Shown here piece after piece: positions 45,083 to 55,042 of a DNA stretch of 64,000 nt. Source of the DNA: Flavobacteriaceae bacterium PRS1 (GTDB taxonomy: Bacteria > Bacteroidota > Bacteroidia > Flavobacteriales > Flavobacteriaceae). The notes below the pieces were generated by a model. It was given only the letters and a program-made list of their open reading frames with translations, did not search any database and was not told where the DNA came from. Both the position numbers and the translations under genes were made by a program. The DNA lies in NCBI GenBank assembly GCA_003709165.1, contig RDRZ01000009.1, positions 1 to 64,000 of the forward strand, given 5' to 3'. Numbering within the stretch: the stretch's first letter is position 1; every line of letters begins with the position of its first letter.

Positions 45083-46102
45083 TTATTGTAGGTCTATTTG
45101 TAATCCGAAAAAACTGGCGTTTCCAGCACCTGAATATCTTGCATGTGTATAACTAAATCTCATTTTTTTAAGTTTTATTCCAAACCCAAAAGACAACCCT
45201 GAAAAGTTTCGTTGATCTAATATTCTTAGTTCTTCAGCTCTTCTAAAATTGTATCCTACTCTAACATTAAATCCTTTATCTGGAAATAATTCTGCTCCTA
45301 AAATTAAATGTCTTAACGTTTCGTTTAAAAATCCTATTTCCTCTTCTGTTTGATTTCCATCTAAATCACTTGTAGTTCTTGCAGGATTTGGTTTTGCAAT
45401 TGGCCACTTTTGCAAATTTTCGAATGTTACATGCCAACGCAAAGGTACATTTTCTAAAGTTTGAGACATCCCAAAATCTACCTCAAAAGGCAAAGGTTCA
45501 TTCAATCCAGCATAAGTTGTTATTTGTGATCCTAAATTTCTAACAACTATTGCAGCATTAAAATTAATATCTTTATTTATGTATAACAATCCGAAATCGG
45601 CAGCAACTCCAAAAGATGTGTATTGTTCAAGTTTCGAGGTAATTATTTTTAGATTAGCACCAAAATAAAAATCGGTGTATCCAATTTGCAATGCATAACC
45701 TAATGATATCGCAGATTCGGCACCTGTAAAAGATCCTGTTGAAATTCCATTTTCGTCATAACCATCAAAATCTCCATAATTTATATAAGTAATTCCTATA
45801 TGAAAAGTTTGCGTTCTTCGGTCCCAAGTATAAGCATAAGCAGCTGTTCCATAACCTATTCCACCCAAATAACTAGAATAATTAAGTGCTAACTGATTAT
45901 TCATTTCAACATTAATCGTAGCCGGATTATAAAGTCCTTGTGTTACATCGTAATCCACATTAGTAAGTACTTTTCCTCCTAAAGCAGCTTGTCGAGGAGA
46001 AGATACCAAATTTAAGAATTGGTAAGTCGCTTCTCCTCCTACTTGAGAAAGCAAAGAAGTAACAAGAAACAAAAAAAACAGAGTGATAATCGTTCTTATC
46101 AT
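45083..46102 (-). CDS. porQ: Type IX secretion system protein PorQ
   Basis: A 339-residue outer-membrane beta-barrel protein (signal MIRTIITLFFLFLVTSLLSQ). The start GGEATYQFLNLVSSPRQAALGG is typical of PorQ. Strands throughout and the C-terminal FSYTHARYSGAGNASFFGLQIDL fit a barrel. PorQ helps PorU and PorZ attach secreted proteins to the cell surface. The gene lies 365 bases from lon and directly before cmk, the usual flavobacterial order. Confidence 0.93.
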   Translation of the reverse strand: MIRTIITLFFLFLVTSLLSQVGGEATYQFLNLVSSPRQAALGGKVLTNVDYDVTQGLYNPATINVEMNNQLALNYSSYLGGIGYGTAAYAYTWDRRTQTFHIGITYINYGDFDGYDENGISTGSFTGAESAISLGYALQIGYTDFYFGANLKIITSKLEQYTSFGVAADFGLLYINKDINFNAAIVVRNLGSQITTYAGLNEPLPFEVDFGMSQTLENVPLRWHVTFENLQKWPIAKPNPARTTSDLDGNQTEEEIGFLNETLRHLILGAELFPDKGFNVRVGYNFRRAEELRILDQRNFSGLSFGFGIKLKKMRFSYTHARYSGAGNASFFGLQIDLQ

Positions 46103-46467
46103 AAAGTCGCAAAATAACTAAATCTAACTTAAAACGATTTTATGAATAATTTATTTTTGAATCTCAAAAAAATCAACATCAAAATTAGCTCTTTGTCGTT
46201 TGTATTGGGTGAATTTATGGGGTATTATTATTTTTTAAACTCCACAAAACAAATTCCAAATTCCAAAAAAATCCAAATAACTATCCTTAGGCATCAAATT
46301 TAGTGTTATTATACATTTATTATAAGCATACTTTTTTTTGATACAAAGTTTGTGTTTTGAACATTGAAATTTTGAATCTGAATATTGTTTGATATTTGTG
46401 TTTTGATATTTGTAATTTCAATTTTCAACCACAATTTGGCATAGAGTTTTAAAATTTAAGCATGATA
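46103..46467. other. Intergenic region between porQ and lon with reiterated short words
   Basis: About 365 bases with no gene. It contains reiterated AT-rich words (AATTCCAAATTCCAAA near 46250; GATATTTGTGTTTTGATATTTG near 46390). The porQ promoter should lie here. No clear lon terminator was found. Confidence 0.5.
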
Positions 46468-48918
46468 TTACAGCTTTTTTGCGTTTTTAACCTTTTCCTG
46501 CGTTAATGCCAATTTAATAACATCGCTCATATCCGAAACATAATGAAAGGTTAATCCTTTAAGATATTCTGCTTTTATTTCTAAAATATCGCTTTTATTT
46601 TCTTTACAAAGCAATATTTCTTTAATCCTGGCACGTTTTGCTGCAAGGATTTTTTCTTTAATACCACCTACAGGAAGTACTTTTCCGCGAAGTGTAATCT
46701 CACCAGTCATAGCAAGGCTTTTCTTTACTTTATGCTGTGTAAACAATGAAACTAAAGAGGTTAACATTGTAACTCCAGCACTTGGACCATCTTTTGGTGT
46801 TGCACCTTCAGGAACATGTATATGCACATTATACTTATTGAAAATATCAGGACTAATTCCAAAAGTATCCGCGTTAGCTTTAATATATTCCATAGCAATT
46901 GTAGCAGATTCTTTCATGACTTTTCCCAAATTTCCGGTAATTGACATATTCCCTTTTCCTTTAGACAAGATAGATTCGATAAACAATATATCGCCTCCTA
47001 CACGAGTCCACGCCAATCCAGTAACTACTCCAGCGACATTATTGTTTTCGTACTTATCACGTTCTAATTTTGGGCTTCCGAGTACTTCAATTATATCTTC
47101 ATTAGATATTTTTATGTTGTACTCTTCTTCCATTGCAATATTTTTTGCAGCGTAACGCACCATTTTAGCAAGTTGTTTTTCTAAACCACGAACACCTGAT
47201 TCTCTGGTATAACCTTCAACTATTTTTTCTAATTGTGGCATTGCAATTTTTAAATGTTTTTTAGATAAACCATGTTCTTTTAATTGCTTTGGCAATAAAT
47301 GCCGTTTACCAATTTCTACTTTCTCTTCGATAGTGTAACCAGTAACATTAATAATTTCCATTCTATCGAGCAGTGCAGGTTGAATAGTTGATAAACTATT
47401 GGCAGTTGCTATAAACATTACTTTAGACAGATCGTAACCCATTTCGAGGAAGTTATCATAAAACTCAGAGTTTTGTTCTGGGTCTAATACCTCAAGCATT
47501 GCTGATGATGGATCTCCTTGGTGAGAATTAGACAGTTTATCTATTTCGTCTAAAACAAAAACCGGGTTAGAAGTTCCTGCCTTTTTTATACTTTGTAAAA
47601 TCCGTCCAGGCATGGCGCCAATATACGTTTTGCGATGTCCTCTTATTTCAGCTTCATCTCGTAAACCACCGAGAGATACTCGTATGTATTCTCTTCCTAA
47701 AGCTTCAGCTATGGATTTACCTAATGATGTTTTACCGACTCCTGGAGGTCCATATAAGCACAAAATTGGGGACTTCATGTCGTTACGAATTTTCAGTACT
47801 GCGAGATATTCAATAATTCTTCGCTTCACATCATCCAAACCATAATGGTCTCTATCAAGAATTCTTTTTGCCCGCTTTAAATCGAATTTATCTTTACTAA
47901 ATTTATTCCAAGGCAAGTCTAAAATTAAATCCAAATAATTACGCTGTATCGAATACTCAGCAACTTGAGGATTCATACGTTGCATTTTTGAAATTTCCTT
48001 GTCAAAATGTTTCGCTACATCGTTATTCCATTTTTTCTTTTTAGCTCGAGTTTTCATCTCTTCAACCTCTTCTTCATAACTCACGCCACCAAGTTCTTCC
48101 TGAATGGTTTTCATTTGCTGGTGCAAAAAATACTCACGTTGCTGCTGGTTTAAATCGCTCTGTACTTTGGATTGAATATCATTTTTTAGTTCTAACTTCT
48201 GAAACTCTACATTCATATTCTTTAGTGTAACCAATGCACGTTCTTGTAAATCGTTTATTTCTAAAAGTTCTTGTTTTTCTTTAACTGAAAGATTCATATT
48301 AGAAGACACAAAATTTACTAAAAACGAACTGCTTTCAATATTTTTTATAGCAAAAGAGGCTTCGTTTGGAATATTGGGACTATGCTTTATAATTTCTATA
48401 GCCAAATCTTTTATAGAATCTATAATAGCGGAAAATTTCTTGTCATTTTTTGCTGGCGAACTTTCAGGAACTTCGAGAACAGTAGCATTCATATAAGGCT
48501 CTTCAGTAATTATTTCGGCTACTCGAAAGCGTTTTTTTCCTTGTATAATAACTGTTATATTTCCGTCAGGCATTTTAAGCACTCTTAAAATTCGAGCAAC
48601 CGTTCCTGTATGATGGATGTCTTTTGCTGATGGATCTTCTACCGTTTCATCTTTTTGAGACACCACGCCAATGACTTTATTTCCTTTATTGGCATCGTTA
48701 ATTAACTTTATTGATTTATCTCTTCCTGCTGTTATTGGAATAACAACTCCAGGAAATAAAACCGTATTTCGCAATGATAATATTGGTAAGGTTTCTGGTA
48801 ATGATTCGCTATTTATTTCTTTCTCATCTTCAGTGGTCATTAACGGAATTAACTCTGAATCTTCGTCAAACTCCAGAAATGACAAACTGTCAAGACTTAC
48901 AAATTTAGATTTTGCCAT
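46468..48918 (-). CDS. lon: ATP-dependent protease Lon
   Basis: An 816-residue cytoplasmic serine protease with N-terminal LON domain ([19 protein letters not shown]), coiled coil, AAA+ module (Walker [14 protein letters not shown]; Walker [11 protein letters not shown]) and C-terminal protease domain with Ser-Lys dyad ([22 protein letters not shown]). It degrades misfolded and regulatory proteins. An ATTCTGT/ACAGAAT inverted repeat sits 16-36 bases upstream of the ATG and might be regulatory. Confidence 0.97.
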   Translation of the reverse strand: MAKSKFVSLDSLSFLEFDEDSELIPLMTTEDEKEINSESLPETLPILSLRNTVLFPGVVIPITAGRDKSIKLINDANKGNKVIGVVSQKDETVEDPSAKDIHHTGTVARILRVLKMPDGNITVIIQGKKRFRVAEIITEEPYMNATVLEVPESSPAKNDKKFSAIIDSIKDLAIEIIKHSPNIPNEASFAIKNIESSSFLVNFVSSNMNLSVKEKQELLEINDLQERALVTLKNMNVEFQKLELKNDIQSKVQSDLNQQQREYFLHQQMKTIQEELGGVSYEEEVEEMKTRAKKKKWNNDVAKHFDKEISKMQRMNPQVAEYSIQRNYLDLILDLPWNKFSKDKFDLKRAKRILDRDHYGLDDVKRRIIEYLAVLKIRNDMKSPILCLYGPPGVGKTSLGKSIAEALGREYIRVSLGGLRDEAEIRGHRKTYIGAMPGRILQSIKKAGTSNPVFVLDEIDKLSNSHQGDPSSAMLEVLDPEQNSEFYDNFLEMGYDLSKVMFIATANSLSTIQPALLDRMEIINVTGYTIEEKVEIGKRHLLPKQLKEHGLSKKHLKIAMPQLEKIVEGYTRESGVRGLEKQLAKMVRYAAKNIAMEEEYNIKISNEDIIEVLGSPKLERDKYENNNVAGVVTGLAWTRVGGDILFIESILSKGKGNMSITGNLGKVMKESATIAMEYIKANADTFGISPDIFNKYNVHIHVPEGATPKDGPSAGVTMLTSLVSLFTQHKVKKSLAMTGEITLRGKVLPVGGIKEKILAAKRARIKEILLCKENKSDILEIKAEYLKGLTFHYVSDMSDVIKLALTQEKVKNAKKL

Positions 48919-48933
48919 ACTATATTTTAAGTC

Positions 48934-48954
48934 ATTCTGTCACTTAAACAGAAT
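48934..48954. promoter_or_regulatory. Inverted repeat in lon upstream region
   Basis: ATTCTGT, seven bases, ACAGAAT. Located between the lon start and its promoter region, it could be an operator or mRNA hairpin. No known heat-shock element is matched. Confidence 0.4.
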
Positions 48955-49159
48955 TGTTTTACTTTTATAATTAATTAATTACAAAAAGATTAGCTTTAAA
49001 ATCTAATGTTTTACAAGGTTTTTAAAGTCTATATCGCATCTTTAAGTTCAATTGTTATGCCATAGTAATCATAATATTCTTAAATAAAAAACAATCTTTT
49101 TTAAATAAAACTGTAACAATCATGTATTATTTTAATCATTCCTATAAACAATTTGTTTT

Positions 49160-49720
49160 TTGACGCTTACTAACCACAATATTGAACAACTTGTACAGCT
49201 ATGTAAATCTGAAAACCAAAATGCGCAATTGGAAGTTTACAACCGATATTACAAAGCAATGTATAACATAGCTTACAGAATTGTAAAAGATAGTTTTGAA
49301 GCCGAAGATATTATGCAAGACTCTTTTTTGACTGCATTTACAAAGTTAGAGAGTCTAAAAGACTCAATGACTTTTGGATCATGGTTAAAGCGAATTGTAA
49401 CGAATAACAGTATTTACCATTATAAAAAAAATAGTAAATACGAAGAAGTTAATTTAGATGATGTACTGTATAAGGTTGAAAATAATGATGGTGTAACCAG
49501 CGATTATGAATTTACAAACTTAAAAGCAAGACAAGTATTAGAAACTATGAAATCTTTAAAAGACAATTATAGAATTTTGCTAACTCTACATCTTATTGAG
49601 GGCTACGACTACGAAGAAATTAGCGAAATTATGAATATTTCGTATGCTAATTGCAGGACTACAATTTCTCGTGTAAAAGAGAGTTTAAGGCATAAATTAC
49701 AGCTTATAGCTGGATATTAA
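49160..49720 (+). CDS. ECF RNA polymerase sigma factor
   Basis: A 186-residue sigma-70 family factor with region 2 (YNIAYRIVKDSFEAEDIMQDSFLTAFTKL) and region 4 (LHLIEGYDYEEISEIMNISYANCRTTISRVKESL) and no regions 1 or 3. Start codon TTG 49160 (MTLTNHNIEQLVQLC). It heads a module with an anti-sigma-like membrane protein and two exported adhesin-like proteins, which suggests cell-envelope stress control. No TAnnTTTG box is convincing upstream, so it may be expressed from another type of promoter. Confidence 0.9.
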   Translation: MTLTNHNIEQLVQLCKSENQNAQLEVYNRYYKAMYNIAYRIVKDSFEAEDIMQDSFLTAFTKLESLKDSMTFGSWLKRIVTNNSIYHYKKNSKYEEVNLDDVLYKVENNDGVTSDYEFTNLKARQVLETMKSLKDNYRILLTLHLIEGYDYEEISEIMNISYANCRTTISRVKESLRHKLQLIAGY

Positions 49721-49730
49721 AATTTTGATT

Positions 49731-50294
49731 ATGACTAAAAATACTTTAAATAATTTGTTTGAAAACCTAAAAGAGGATTTCGATATTAAAGAACCAAAAT
49801 TGGGTCATCAACAACGTTTTTTAGACAAATTAAATAATAAAAAAGAAACAATTATAGATGTACCAAAACCAGTTAGGAAGCTTTGGAGACCTTTACTTGG
49901 TGTTGCCGCATCAATAGTATTATTAATTTCAATATTTGTGGGAATTCAACAAAACAGTAATTCAAAAGAGCTTGTGAGCATTTCTCCTGAAATGGCAAAT
50001 ACACAAGATTTTTTTACCAATGCAATTATCAGTGAACTTGAAAAATTAAACAGTGAAGAAACACCGGAATTTCAAGATTTAATTGTTGATGCATTATTTC
50101 AAATTAAAATACTTGAAGAAAACTACTCCCAATTAAAAATAGACTTAAGCGAAAGCGGTGACGATAAACGTGTTATATATGCTATGATTAGCAATTTTCA
50201 AAAGAGAATAGACTTACTACAAAATGTAGTTGAACAAATAGATAATTTAAAACAACAAAATATTAAACAAAATAAAAACAGCACTATTATATAA
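49731..50294 (+). CDS. Membrane protein with anti-sigma-like position
   Basis: A 187-residue protein, start ATG 49731, 10 bases after the sigma factor gene. It has one transmembrane helix (LWRPLLGVAASIVLLISIFVGIQ, about residues 49-71), a short cytoplasmic N-terminus and a periplasmic helical part (ISELEKLNSEE, QKRIDLLQNVVEQIDNLK coiled coil). The position after an ECF sigma gene and the topology fit an anti-sigma factor, but no zinc-binding anti-sigma motif is seen. The family is unnamed. Its 3' end overlaps the start region of the next gene. Confidence 0.72.
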   Translation: MTKNTLNNLFENLKEDFDIKEPKLGHQQRFLDKLNNKKETIIDVPKPVRKLWRPLLGVAASIVLLISIFVGIQQNSNSKELVSISPEMANTQDFFTNAIISELEKLNSEETPEFQDLIVDALFQIKILEENYSQLKIDLSESGDDKRVIYAMISNFQKRIDLLQNVVEQIDNLKQQNIKQNKNSTII

Positions 50295-51362
50295 AGCACT
50301 CGTTGCTTTTTTACTTATTCCTACTTTAATGATTGCCAGTAACGGTAAAAACTGGAAAGGAAGATACACCAAAGAAAAAACCATCAACAAAGTGTTTACT
50401 GTAAATCCTGATGCTACTTTTAAAGTAGATAACAGTTATGGCAATATTGATATCATAACATGGAATGAAAATCGCATAGAAATAGAAGTACATATCACTA
50501 CCAGTAGTAATAATGAAGATAAAGCACAAAAGAAACTAGATGAAATTACAGTAGAATTCAGTAATTCTTCAAGTTACGTTTCTGCGAAAACAAGATTTAA
50601 TAAAAGTAGATCTTGGTGGAATTGGAATTGGGGCAACAATAATGTAAACATGAAAATTAATTACATCGTTAAAATACCTATTACCAATAATGTTGATATC
50701 AGCAATGACTACGGAAACATCAACCTCTATAAATTGGAAAGTCATGCAAAAATTAGTTGCGATTATGGTAAAATAACTACCAAAGAACTAATGGCAGATA
50801 ATAACATGATAAGTTTTGATTATACCAACAACAGTTATTTTGAATACATTAAAAGTGGCAAAATAAACGCAGATTATAGTGAGTTTACTGTTGGAAAAAC
50901 TAATGATTTAAAAATTGTAGCAGATTATTCCAAATCTAAAGTCGAAATAGCAGAAGATGTTTCTTATAATTGTGACTATGGTTCAATAACAATTGAAAAG
51001 TGAATAATGTTAATGGAAATGGAGATTATTTAACAGTTCGCATTGGTGATGTTTATAAAAATGTAAGCATTGAGGCAAATTATGGCTCTCTAAAAATTGA
51101 TAACATGACTGACAATGCAGGAGATGTAACCATTAATTCAGACTACATGAAAATTACTATTGGTTATTCTGCTAACTACAGTTTTAATTTTGAAATCGAT
51201 TTAGAATATGCTTCATTAAGAGGAAAAGAAGATTTAGAATTTACCAAACAAATTATCAAATCTAGAGAGAAATATTATGCTGGTTATTATGGAAATAATA
51301 ATTCGGGAAACACAATAAAAATAAAGTCGGAATACGGAAGTGTATCCTTTAAAAAAAATTAA
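50272..51362 (+). pseudogene. Adhesin-like (DUF4097-type) protein gene, damaged
   Basis: A secreted beta-helix-like protein with repeated short motifs (VDNSYGNIDII, DISNDYGNINLY, SCDYGKITT, YNCDYGSITI) of the DUF4097 adhesin type. Two lesions: the natural start appears to be ATA at 50272 (a good signal peptide KTALLYKALVAFLLIPTLMIAS follows), since the first ATG (50329) lies inside the signal; and at 50997-51002 a base is missing, so the frame stops (IEK-stop) while the next frame continues NNVNGNGDYLTVRIGDVYKNVSIEANYGSLKIDNM to 51362. The 4-base GTGA overlap between the two frames might allow coupled reading, but a frameshift is simpler. Confidence 0.75.
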
Positions 51363-51384
51363 TAACAATCAAAAAACAACAATT

Positions 51385-52068
51385 ATGAACAAATCAATCT
51401 TATTATTAGCCGCTTTAATGCTTACTACTTTAACACACGCACAATGGTGGTCGGAAAATGAAAAAGTAAAAGGAAATGGTAACACAACTACCATAACAAG
51501 AACAACAGGTGATTATGACGGCATTAAATGTGCTGGTTCTATGGACTACATTTTAGTAGCAAGTACAGAAGGAAATATTAAACTTGAAGGTGAAGAAAAT
51601 TTGCTCAAACATATTATTACCGAAGTTAAAGGGAATAATCTAATTGTAAAAGTTGAAAAAGGTATCAACCTAAGACCAAGTTGGGGCAAAACAATAAAAA
51701 TCGCCATTCCATTTAAGGATATTTCCAGCGTTTCGTTAGCAGGTTCGGGAGATGTAATTTTAAATATAGAAGCATCTTCTATCGAAGGAAGTTTAGCAGG
51801 TTCAGGAGATATTACATTAAAAGGGAATACAAACAACTTAACAATAAAATTAGCTGGTTCTGGCGATATTCATGCTTTTGGTTTACAATCTAACCATACT
51901 GTAGTTTCGGTTGCAGGTTCTGGAGATATACAAGTAGTAAGCAATAAAAGCTTAAAATCCAGAGTTTCTGGTTCAGGGGATATTGAATACAGAGGCAATC
52001 CAAGTAAAGAAGATACTAAAGTTTCAGGTTCTGGAATGGAAGTATTAGTAATTAACCAATCTAATTAA
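51385..52068 (+). CDS. GIN-domain (DUF2807) exported auto-adhesin
   Basis: A 227-residue protein with a signal peptide (MNKSILLLAALMLTTLTHAQ, ATG 51385). The body consists of repeated right-handed beta-helix turns with the signature LAGSGDI repeated five times (LAGSGDVIL, LAGSGDITL, LAGSGDIHA, VAGSGDIQV, VSGSGDIEY), the head GIN domain of DUF2807. These proteins are thought to act at the surface. Gene order after sigma and anti-sigma suggests it is part of the envelope-stress regulon. A terminator follows. Confidence 0.9.
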   Translation: MNKSILLLAALMLTTLTHAQWWSENEKVKGNGNTTTITRTTGDYDGIKCAGSMDYILVASTEGNIKLEGEENLLKHIITEVKGNNLIVKVEKGINLRPSWGKTIKIAIPFKDISSVSLAGSGDVILNIEASSIEGSLAGSGDITLKGNTNNLTIKLAGSGDIHAFGLQSNHTVVSVAGSGDIQVVSNKSLKSRVSGSGDIEYRGNPSKEDTKVSGSGMEVLVINQSN

Positions 52069-52071
52069 ATT

Positions 52072-52119
52072 AAAAGAAGCAGATTTCTTTGGTTTTCAAC
52101 TTAGAATTCTGCCTCTTTT
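52072..52119. terminator. Bidirectional terminator, GIN gene and UMF1 gene
   Basis: Stem AAAAGAAGCAGA / TCTGCCTCTTTT (one mismatch) with a 24-base loop; between convergent genes. Confidence 0.65.
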
Positions 52120-52133
52120 ATATTCATTTTTTC

Positions 52134-53435
52134 TTAATTAGCTGAAGCTTTTTTAGGAACTCTAAATAATAAAATAATTCCTAATAAAAAGAAAACAAAC
52201 AAAAACAAAAACGCATTTCGCATACTACCGGTAATCTGGTCTATTGTAGCAAAAATTACCATGCCAATTACGATTCCTATTTTTTCGGCAACATCAAAAA
52301 AACTAAAATATGATGTTGTATCTTCAGTTTCTGGTAAAAATTTTGAATATGTTGAGCGTGATAGAGCCTGTATTCCTCCCATAACCAAACCAACAAAAAA
52401 AGCAATAGCGTAAAATTGCATAGGAGTTTCGACAAAATAACCATAAAAGCATAAAACCATCCAGATAAAATTAATAACTATTAAAGTTTTAATGTTACCA
52501 AATTTTGCTGATGCTCTCGATGTTAATACTGCTCCTAATATGGCGATAACTTGAATAATTAATATACTTCCTATTAAACCCAAGGTTTTATTACTATCGC
52601 TTCCCCAATCAATTTCTTCTTCACCAAAATAAACAGCCACCAACATAATGGTTTGTACTGCCATACTATACACAAAAAACGCTCTTAAATATAGTTTTAG
52701 TCTTAAATTACTTTGCATTTGTTTCCAAACTAATTTTAATTCTCTAAATCCGTTAAAAACTACATCTTTAGTGACTTTATGTCCCGAAGAAACACCTTTA
52801 GGTAAATAATAAAATGAATATTGACTAAATACAATCCACCAAACTCCAACCATTACAAAAGAATAACGCATCATTTGCAGTTTAGCATCTGCATCTTCCT
52901 GACTCATTACCATTACTAAATTTACGACTAACAATAAAACGCTTCCTATATAACCCATTGAAAACCCTTTAGCACTAATCCTATCTTGTTGTTCAGTAAA
53001 AGCAATATCTGGTAAATACGAATTATAAAATACCAAACTTCCCCAATATCCAATTAAACCCATAAAATAAAAAAACAAACTTATATAGATATGGTCTAAA
53101 CTAAACCAATATAAGCCTATACAACCAATACCGCCAACGTAACAGAAAAACCTCATGAATGCTTTTTTGTTACCTACATAATCTGCAATTCCAGAAAGTA
53201 AAGGCGATGTAAAAACAACTACTAAAAATGTAAATGCAGTAACAAATGTAATTAAGGCAGTACTTTTAAATTCGAACCCAAAGGCTTGAACGGTTTTTAT
53301 ATCACTTAAAAATAATGCTGAATAAAATATAGGAAATATTGAAGATGCTATTGTTAATGTATAAACCGAGTTTGCCCAATCGTAAAATGCCCAAGCGTTT
53401 AGTAATTTTTTACTTCCTTTTTTTAATTCTACCAT
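52134..53435 (-). CDS. UMF1-family MFS transporter
   Basis: A 433-residue inner-membrane protein with 11-12 hydrophobic helices. The N-terminal WAFYDWANSVYTLTIASSIFPIFY is the signature of the UMF1 (Atg22-like) family, and LSGIADYVGNKKAFMRFFCYVGG the MFS loop 2-3 motif. GGIQALSRSTYSKFLPETEDTTSYFSFFDVAEKIG is the conserved second half. Members are thought to export amino acids or similar solutes; substrate unknown. It follows the M48 peptidase gene on the same strand after a terminator. Confidence 0.88.
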   Translation of the reverse strand: MVELKKGSKKLLNAWAFYDWANSVYTLTIASSIFPIFYSALFLSDIKTVQAFGFEFKSTALITFVTAFTFLVVVFTSPLLSGIADYVGNKKAFMRFFCYVGGIGCIGLYWFSLDHIYISLFFYFMGLIGYWGSLVFYNSYLPDIAFTEQQDRISAKGFSMGYIGSVLLLVVNLVMVMSQEDADAKLQMMRYSFVMVGVWWIVFSQYSFYYLPKGVSSGHKVTKDVVFNGFRELKLVWKQMQSNLRLKLYLRAFFVYSMAVQTIMLVAVYFGEEEIDWGSDSNKTLGLIGSILIIQVIAILGAVLTSRASAKFGNIKTLIVINFIWMVLCFYGYFVETPMQFYAIAFFVGLVMGGIQALSRSTYSKFLPETEDTTSYFSFFDVAEKIGIVIGMVIFATIDQITGSMRNAFLFLFVFFLLGIILLFRVPKKASAN

Positions 53436-53439
53436 AACA

Positions 53440-53467
53440 AAAAAACTGCCCTTTTTTGAGCAACTTC
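53440..53467 (-). terminator. Terminator of M48 peptidase gene
   Basis: Minus-strand hairpin GTTGCTC / GGGCAGT (with wobble pairs) followed by seven T residues. Confidence 0.6.
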
Positions 53468-53484
53468 TAAAATAAACATTTTTT

Positions 53485-54318
53485 TTAATGAAACTTGTGT
53501 ATTTCTATAAACGATGTAACTCCAAACTTTTTAGCTTCAAGTTTCGCATTAAAAGACCATTTAGAAAGGTTAGATATTCTTGTGTCGTTTGAAGGATGCG
53601 TACTTAAAAATTCCGGAGGTGCTTTTCCGCCGCTATTTGCTTTCATACGTTTCCACAATTCGGAAGCTTCATCAGGATTATATCCGGCAATCGCCATTAA
53701 AGTCAATCCTATTTTATCGGCTTCAGTTTCGTGTTTTCTGCTAAACGGAAGCATAACACCAACTGTAGTTCCAACACCATACGCCTGATTAAACATCTCT
53801 CTTGATTTATCGTCTTTAATAGCTACGTTACCTGCTACTTCTCCTATCTGCTGTAACATTCCCGCACTCATTCGTTGTTGCCCATGATTTGCGAGTGCAT
53901 GTGAAACTTCGTGTCCCATAATTGCTGCTACTCCTGTTTCACTTTGAGCAATAGGAAGTATTCCCGTATAAAACACAATTTTTCCTCCTGGCATACACCA
54001 CGCATTTACAGTTTTATCGTTAACAAGATTATATTCCCATTTGTATTCTTTTAAATAGCCATTATATCCATTGGCATCTAACCACTGTTTCGAAGCAGCT
54101 GCTATTCGTTGACCAACTCTCTTAATCATTTCAGCATCATTAGTTCCTGTTATTACTTTGTTTTCGGTCAAAAATTCATCATATTGAGCAAAAGAAGTAG
54201 GAAAAAGTTGAGAATTTGAAACTAATGCTAAAGTTTTCTTTCCTGAAAATGGATTTGTTGCACAGGATAAAAACAATAATATTGTTCCATATATAACGAC
54301 ACTGTTTTTAAATTTCAT
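53485..54318 (-). CDS. M48-family metalloprotease lipoprotein
   Basis: A 277-residue lipoprotein (signal ending FLSC, Cys about 19) with an M48 domain: zinc motif MGHEVSHALANHGQQR (HExxH), the third ligand in HETEADKIGLTLMAIAGYNPDEA, and HPSNDTRI near the end. Loiterases/BepA-like and YggG-like peptidases of this type act in the periplasm on misfolded outer-membrane proteins; the exact substrate is unknown. GKKTLALVSNSQLF is a family N-terminal motif. It is divergent from msrB. Confidence 0.9.
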   Translation of the reverse strand: MKFKNSVVIYGTILLFLSCATNPFSGKKTLALVSNSQLFPTSFAQYDEFLTENKVITGTNDAEMIKRVGQRIAAASKQWLDANGYNGYLKEYKWEYNLVNDKTVNAWCMPGGKIVFYTGILPIAQSETGVAAIMGHEVSHALANHGQQRMSAGMLQQIGEVAGNVAIKDDKSREMFNQAYGVGTTVGVMLPFSRKHETEADKIGLTLMAIAGYNPDEASELWKRMKANSGGKAPPEFLSTHPSNDTRISNLSKWSFNAKLEAKKFGVTSFIEIHKFH

Positions 54319-54459
54319 TTTGTTTGAAGTTTTAATTTACTCTAAAATTACAAAAATCGTTCCTATGTCTTAATTGAATGTCAAAAAAAATTGGAATTTG
54401 TTATCATTTAAAATTTCTTGCGACTATATTATAAATTCTTTTTAAATTGAGTTACTTAT

Positions 54460-54562
54460 GAAACGAGCATGCTAAAAGGCTTATCACTCAAGGAAATGAT
54501 TAATAGTGAACAGTCCCGATAGTTATCGGGATGACCCTTAAAAAAGCAATAAATATAAACAC
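54460..54562 (+). repeat. 76-bp leader repeat, copy at msrB (54460-54535, plus conserved tail)
   Basis: Plus orientation. Left GAAACGAGCATGCTAAAA, right TCCCGATAGTTATCGGGATGAC, then a 27-base tail (CTTAAAAAAGCAATAAATAT ...) ending in ACAC directly before the msrB ATG. Confidence 0.9.
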
Positions 54563-55042
54563 ATGAAAAAAATAATTCTTTGTTTAAGTCTAATCACTTT
54601 TTTTAATTGCAATACCTCAGCTCAAAAAAAGGAAACCAAGCAATATGAAGTTTCAAAAACCGAAGTCGAATGGAAAGCTCAACTTTCTGAACAAGAATAT
54701 TATGTGCTTCGAAAATCAGGAACCGAACGCCCATTTTCAAGTCCATTAGATAAAAATTACGATGAAGGTGTTTATGTTTGTGCTGCTTGTAATACAGCAC
54801 TTTTTAAAAGCGAACACAAATTCGATTCTGGCACTGGCTGGCCAAGCTTTGATAGAATTATTGAAGGTAATGTAGCTTATGGCACAGATAACGATTTAGG
54901 ATATTCACGAGACGAAGAACATTGTGCAACTTGTGGAGGTCATCTCGGACATGTATTTAATGATGGCCCAAAAGAAACAACAGGTAAACGCCATTGCATC
55001 AATGGTGTTGCTCTTAAATTTATTCCAAAAAAGAATGAGTAA
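54563..55042 (+). CDS. msrB: Methionine-R-sulfoxide reductase, exported lipoprotein
   Basis: A 159-residue MsrB with a lipoprotein-like signal (MKKIILCLSLITFFNC, Cys 16). The domain has the zinc CxxC pairs (VCAACN and CATCGGHLGHVFNDG), the family block SGTGWPSF and catalytic Cys in RHCINGVAL. It reduces methionine-R-sulfoxide in periplasmic or surface proteins. It overlaps the next msrB by 8 bases (ATGAGTAA), so the two are translationally coupled. The 76-bp leader repeat lies immediately upstream. Confidence 0.95.
   Translation: MKKIILCLSLITFFNCNTSAQKKETKQYEVSKTEVEWKAQLSEQEYYVLRKSGTERPFSSPLDKNYDEGVYVCAACNTALFKSEHKFDSGTGWPSFDRIIEGNVAYGTDNDLGYSRDEEHCATCGGHLGHVFNDGPKETTGKRHCINGVALKFIPKKNE

Noticed and set aside
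51000-51362. Separate gene starting at GTG 51000
   Set aside because: Its sequence continues the repeated motif of the upstream frame, has no signal peptide, and needs the upstream domain; a frameshift is the better reading.
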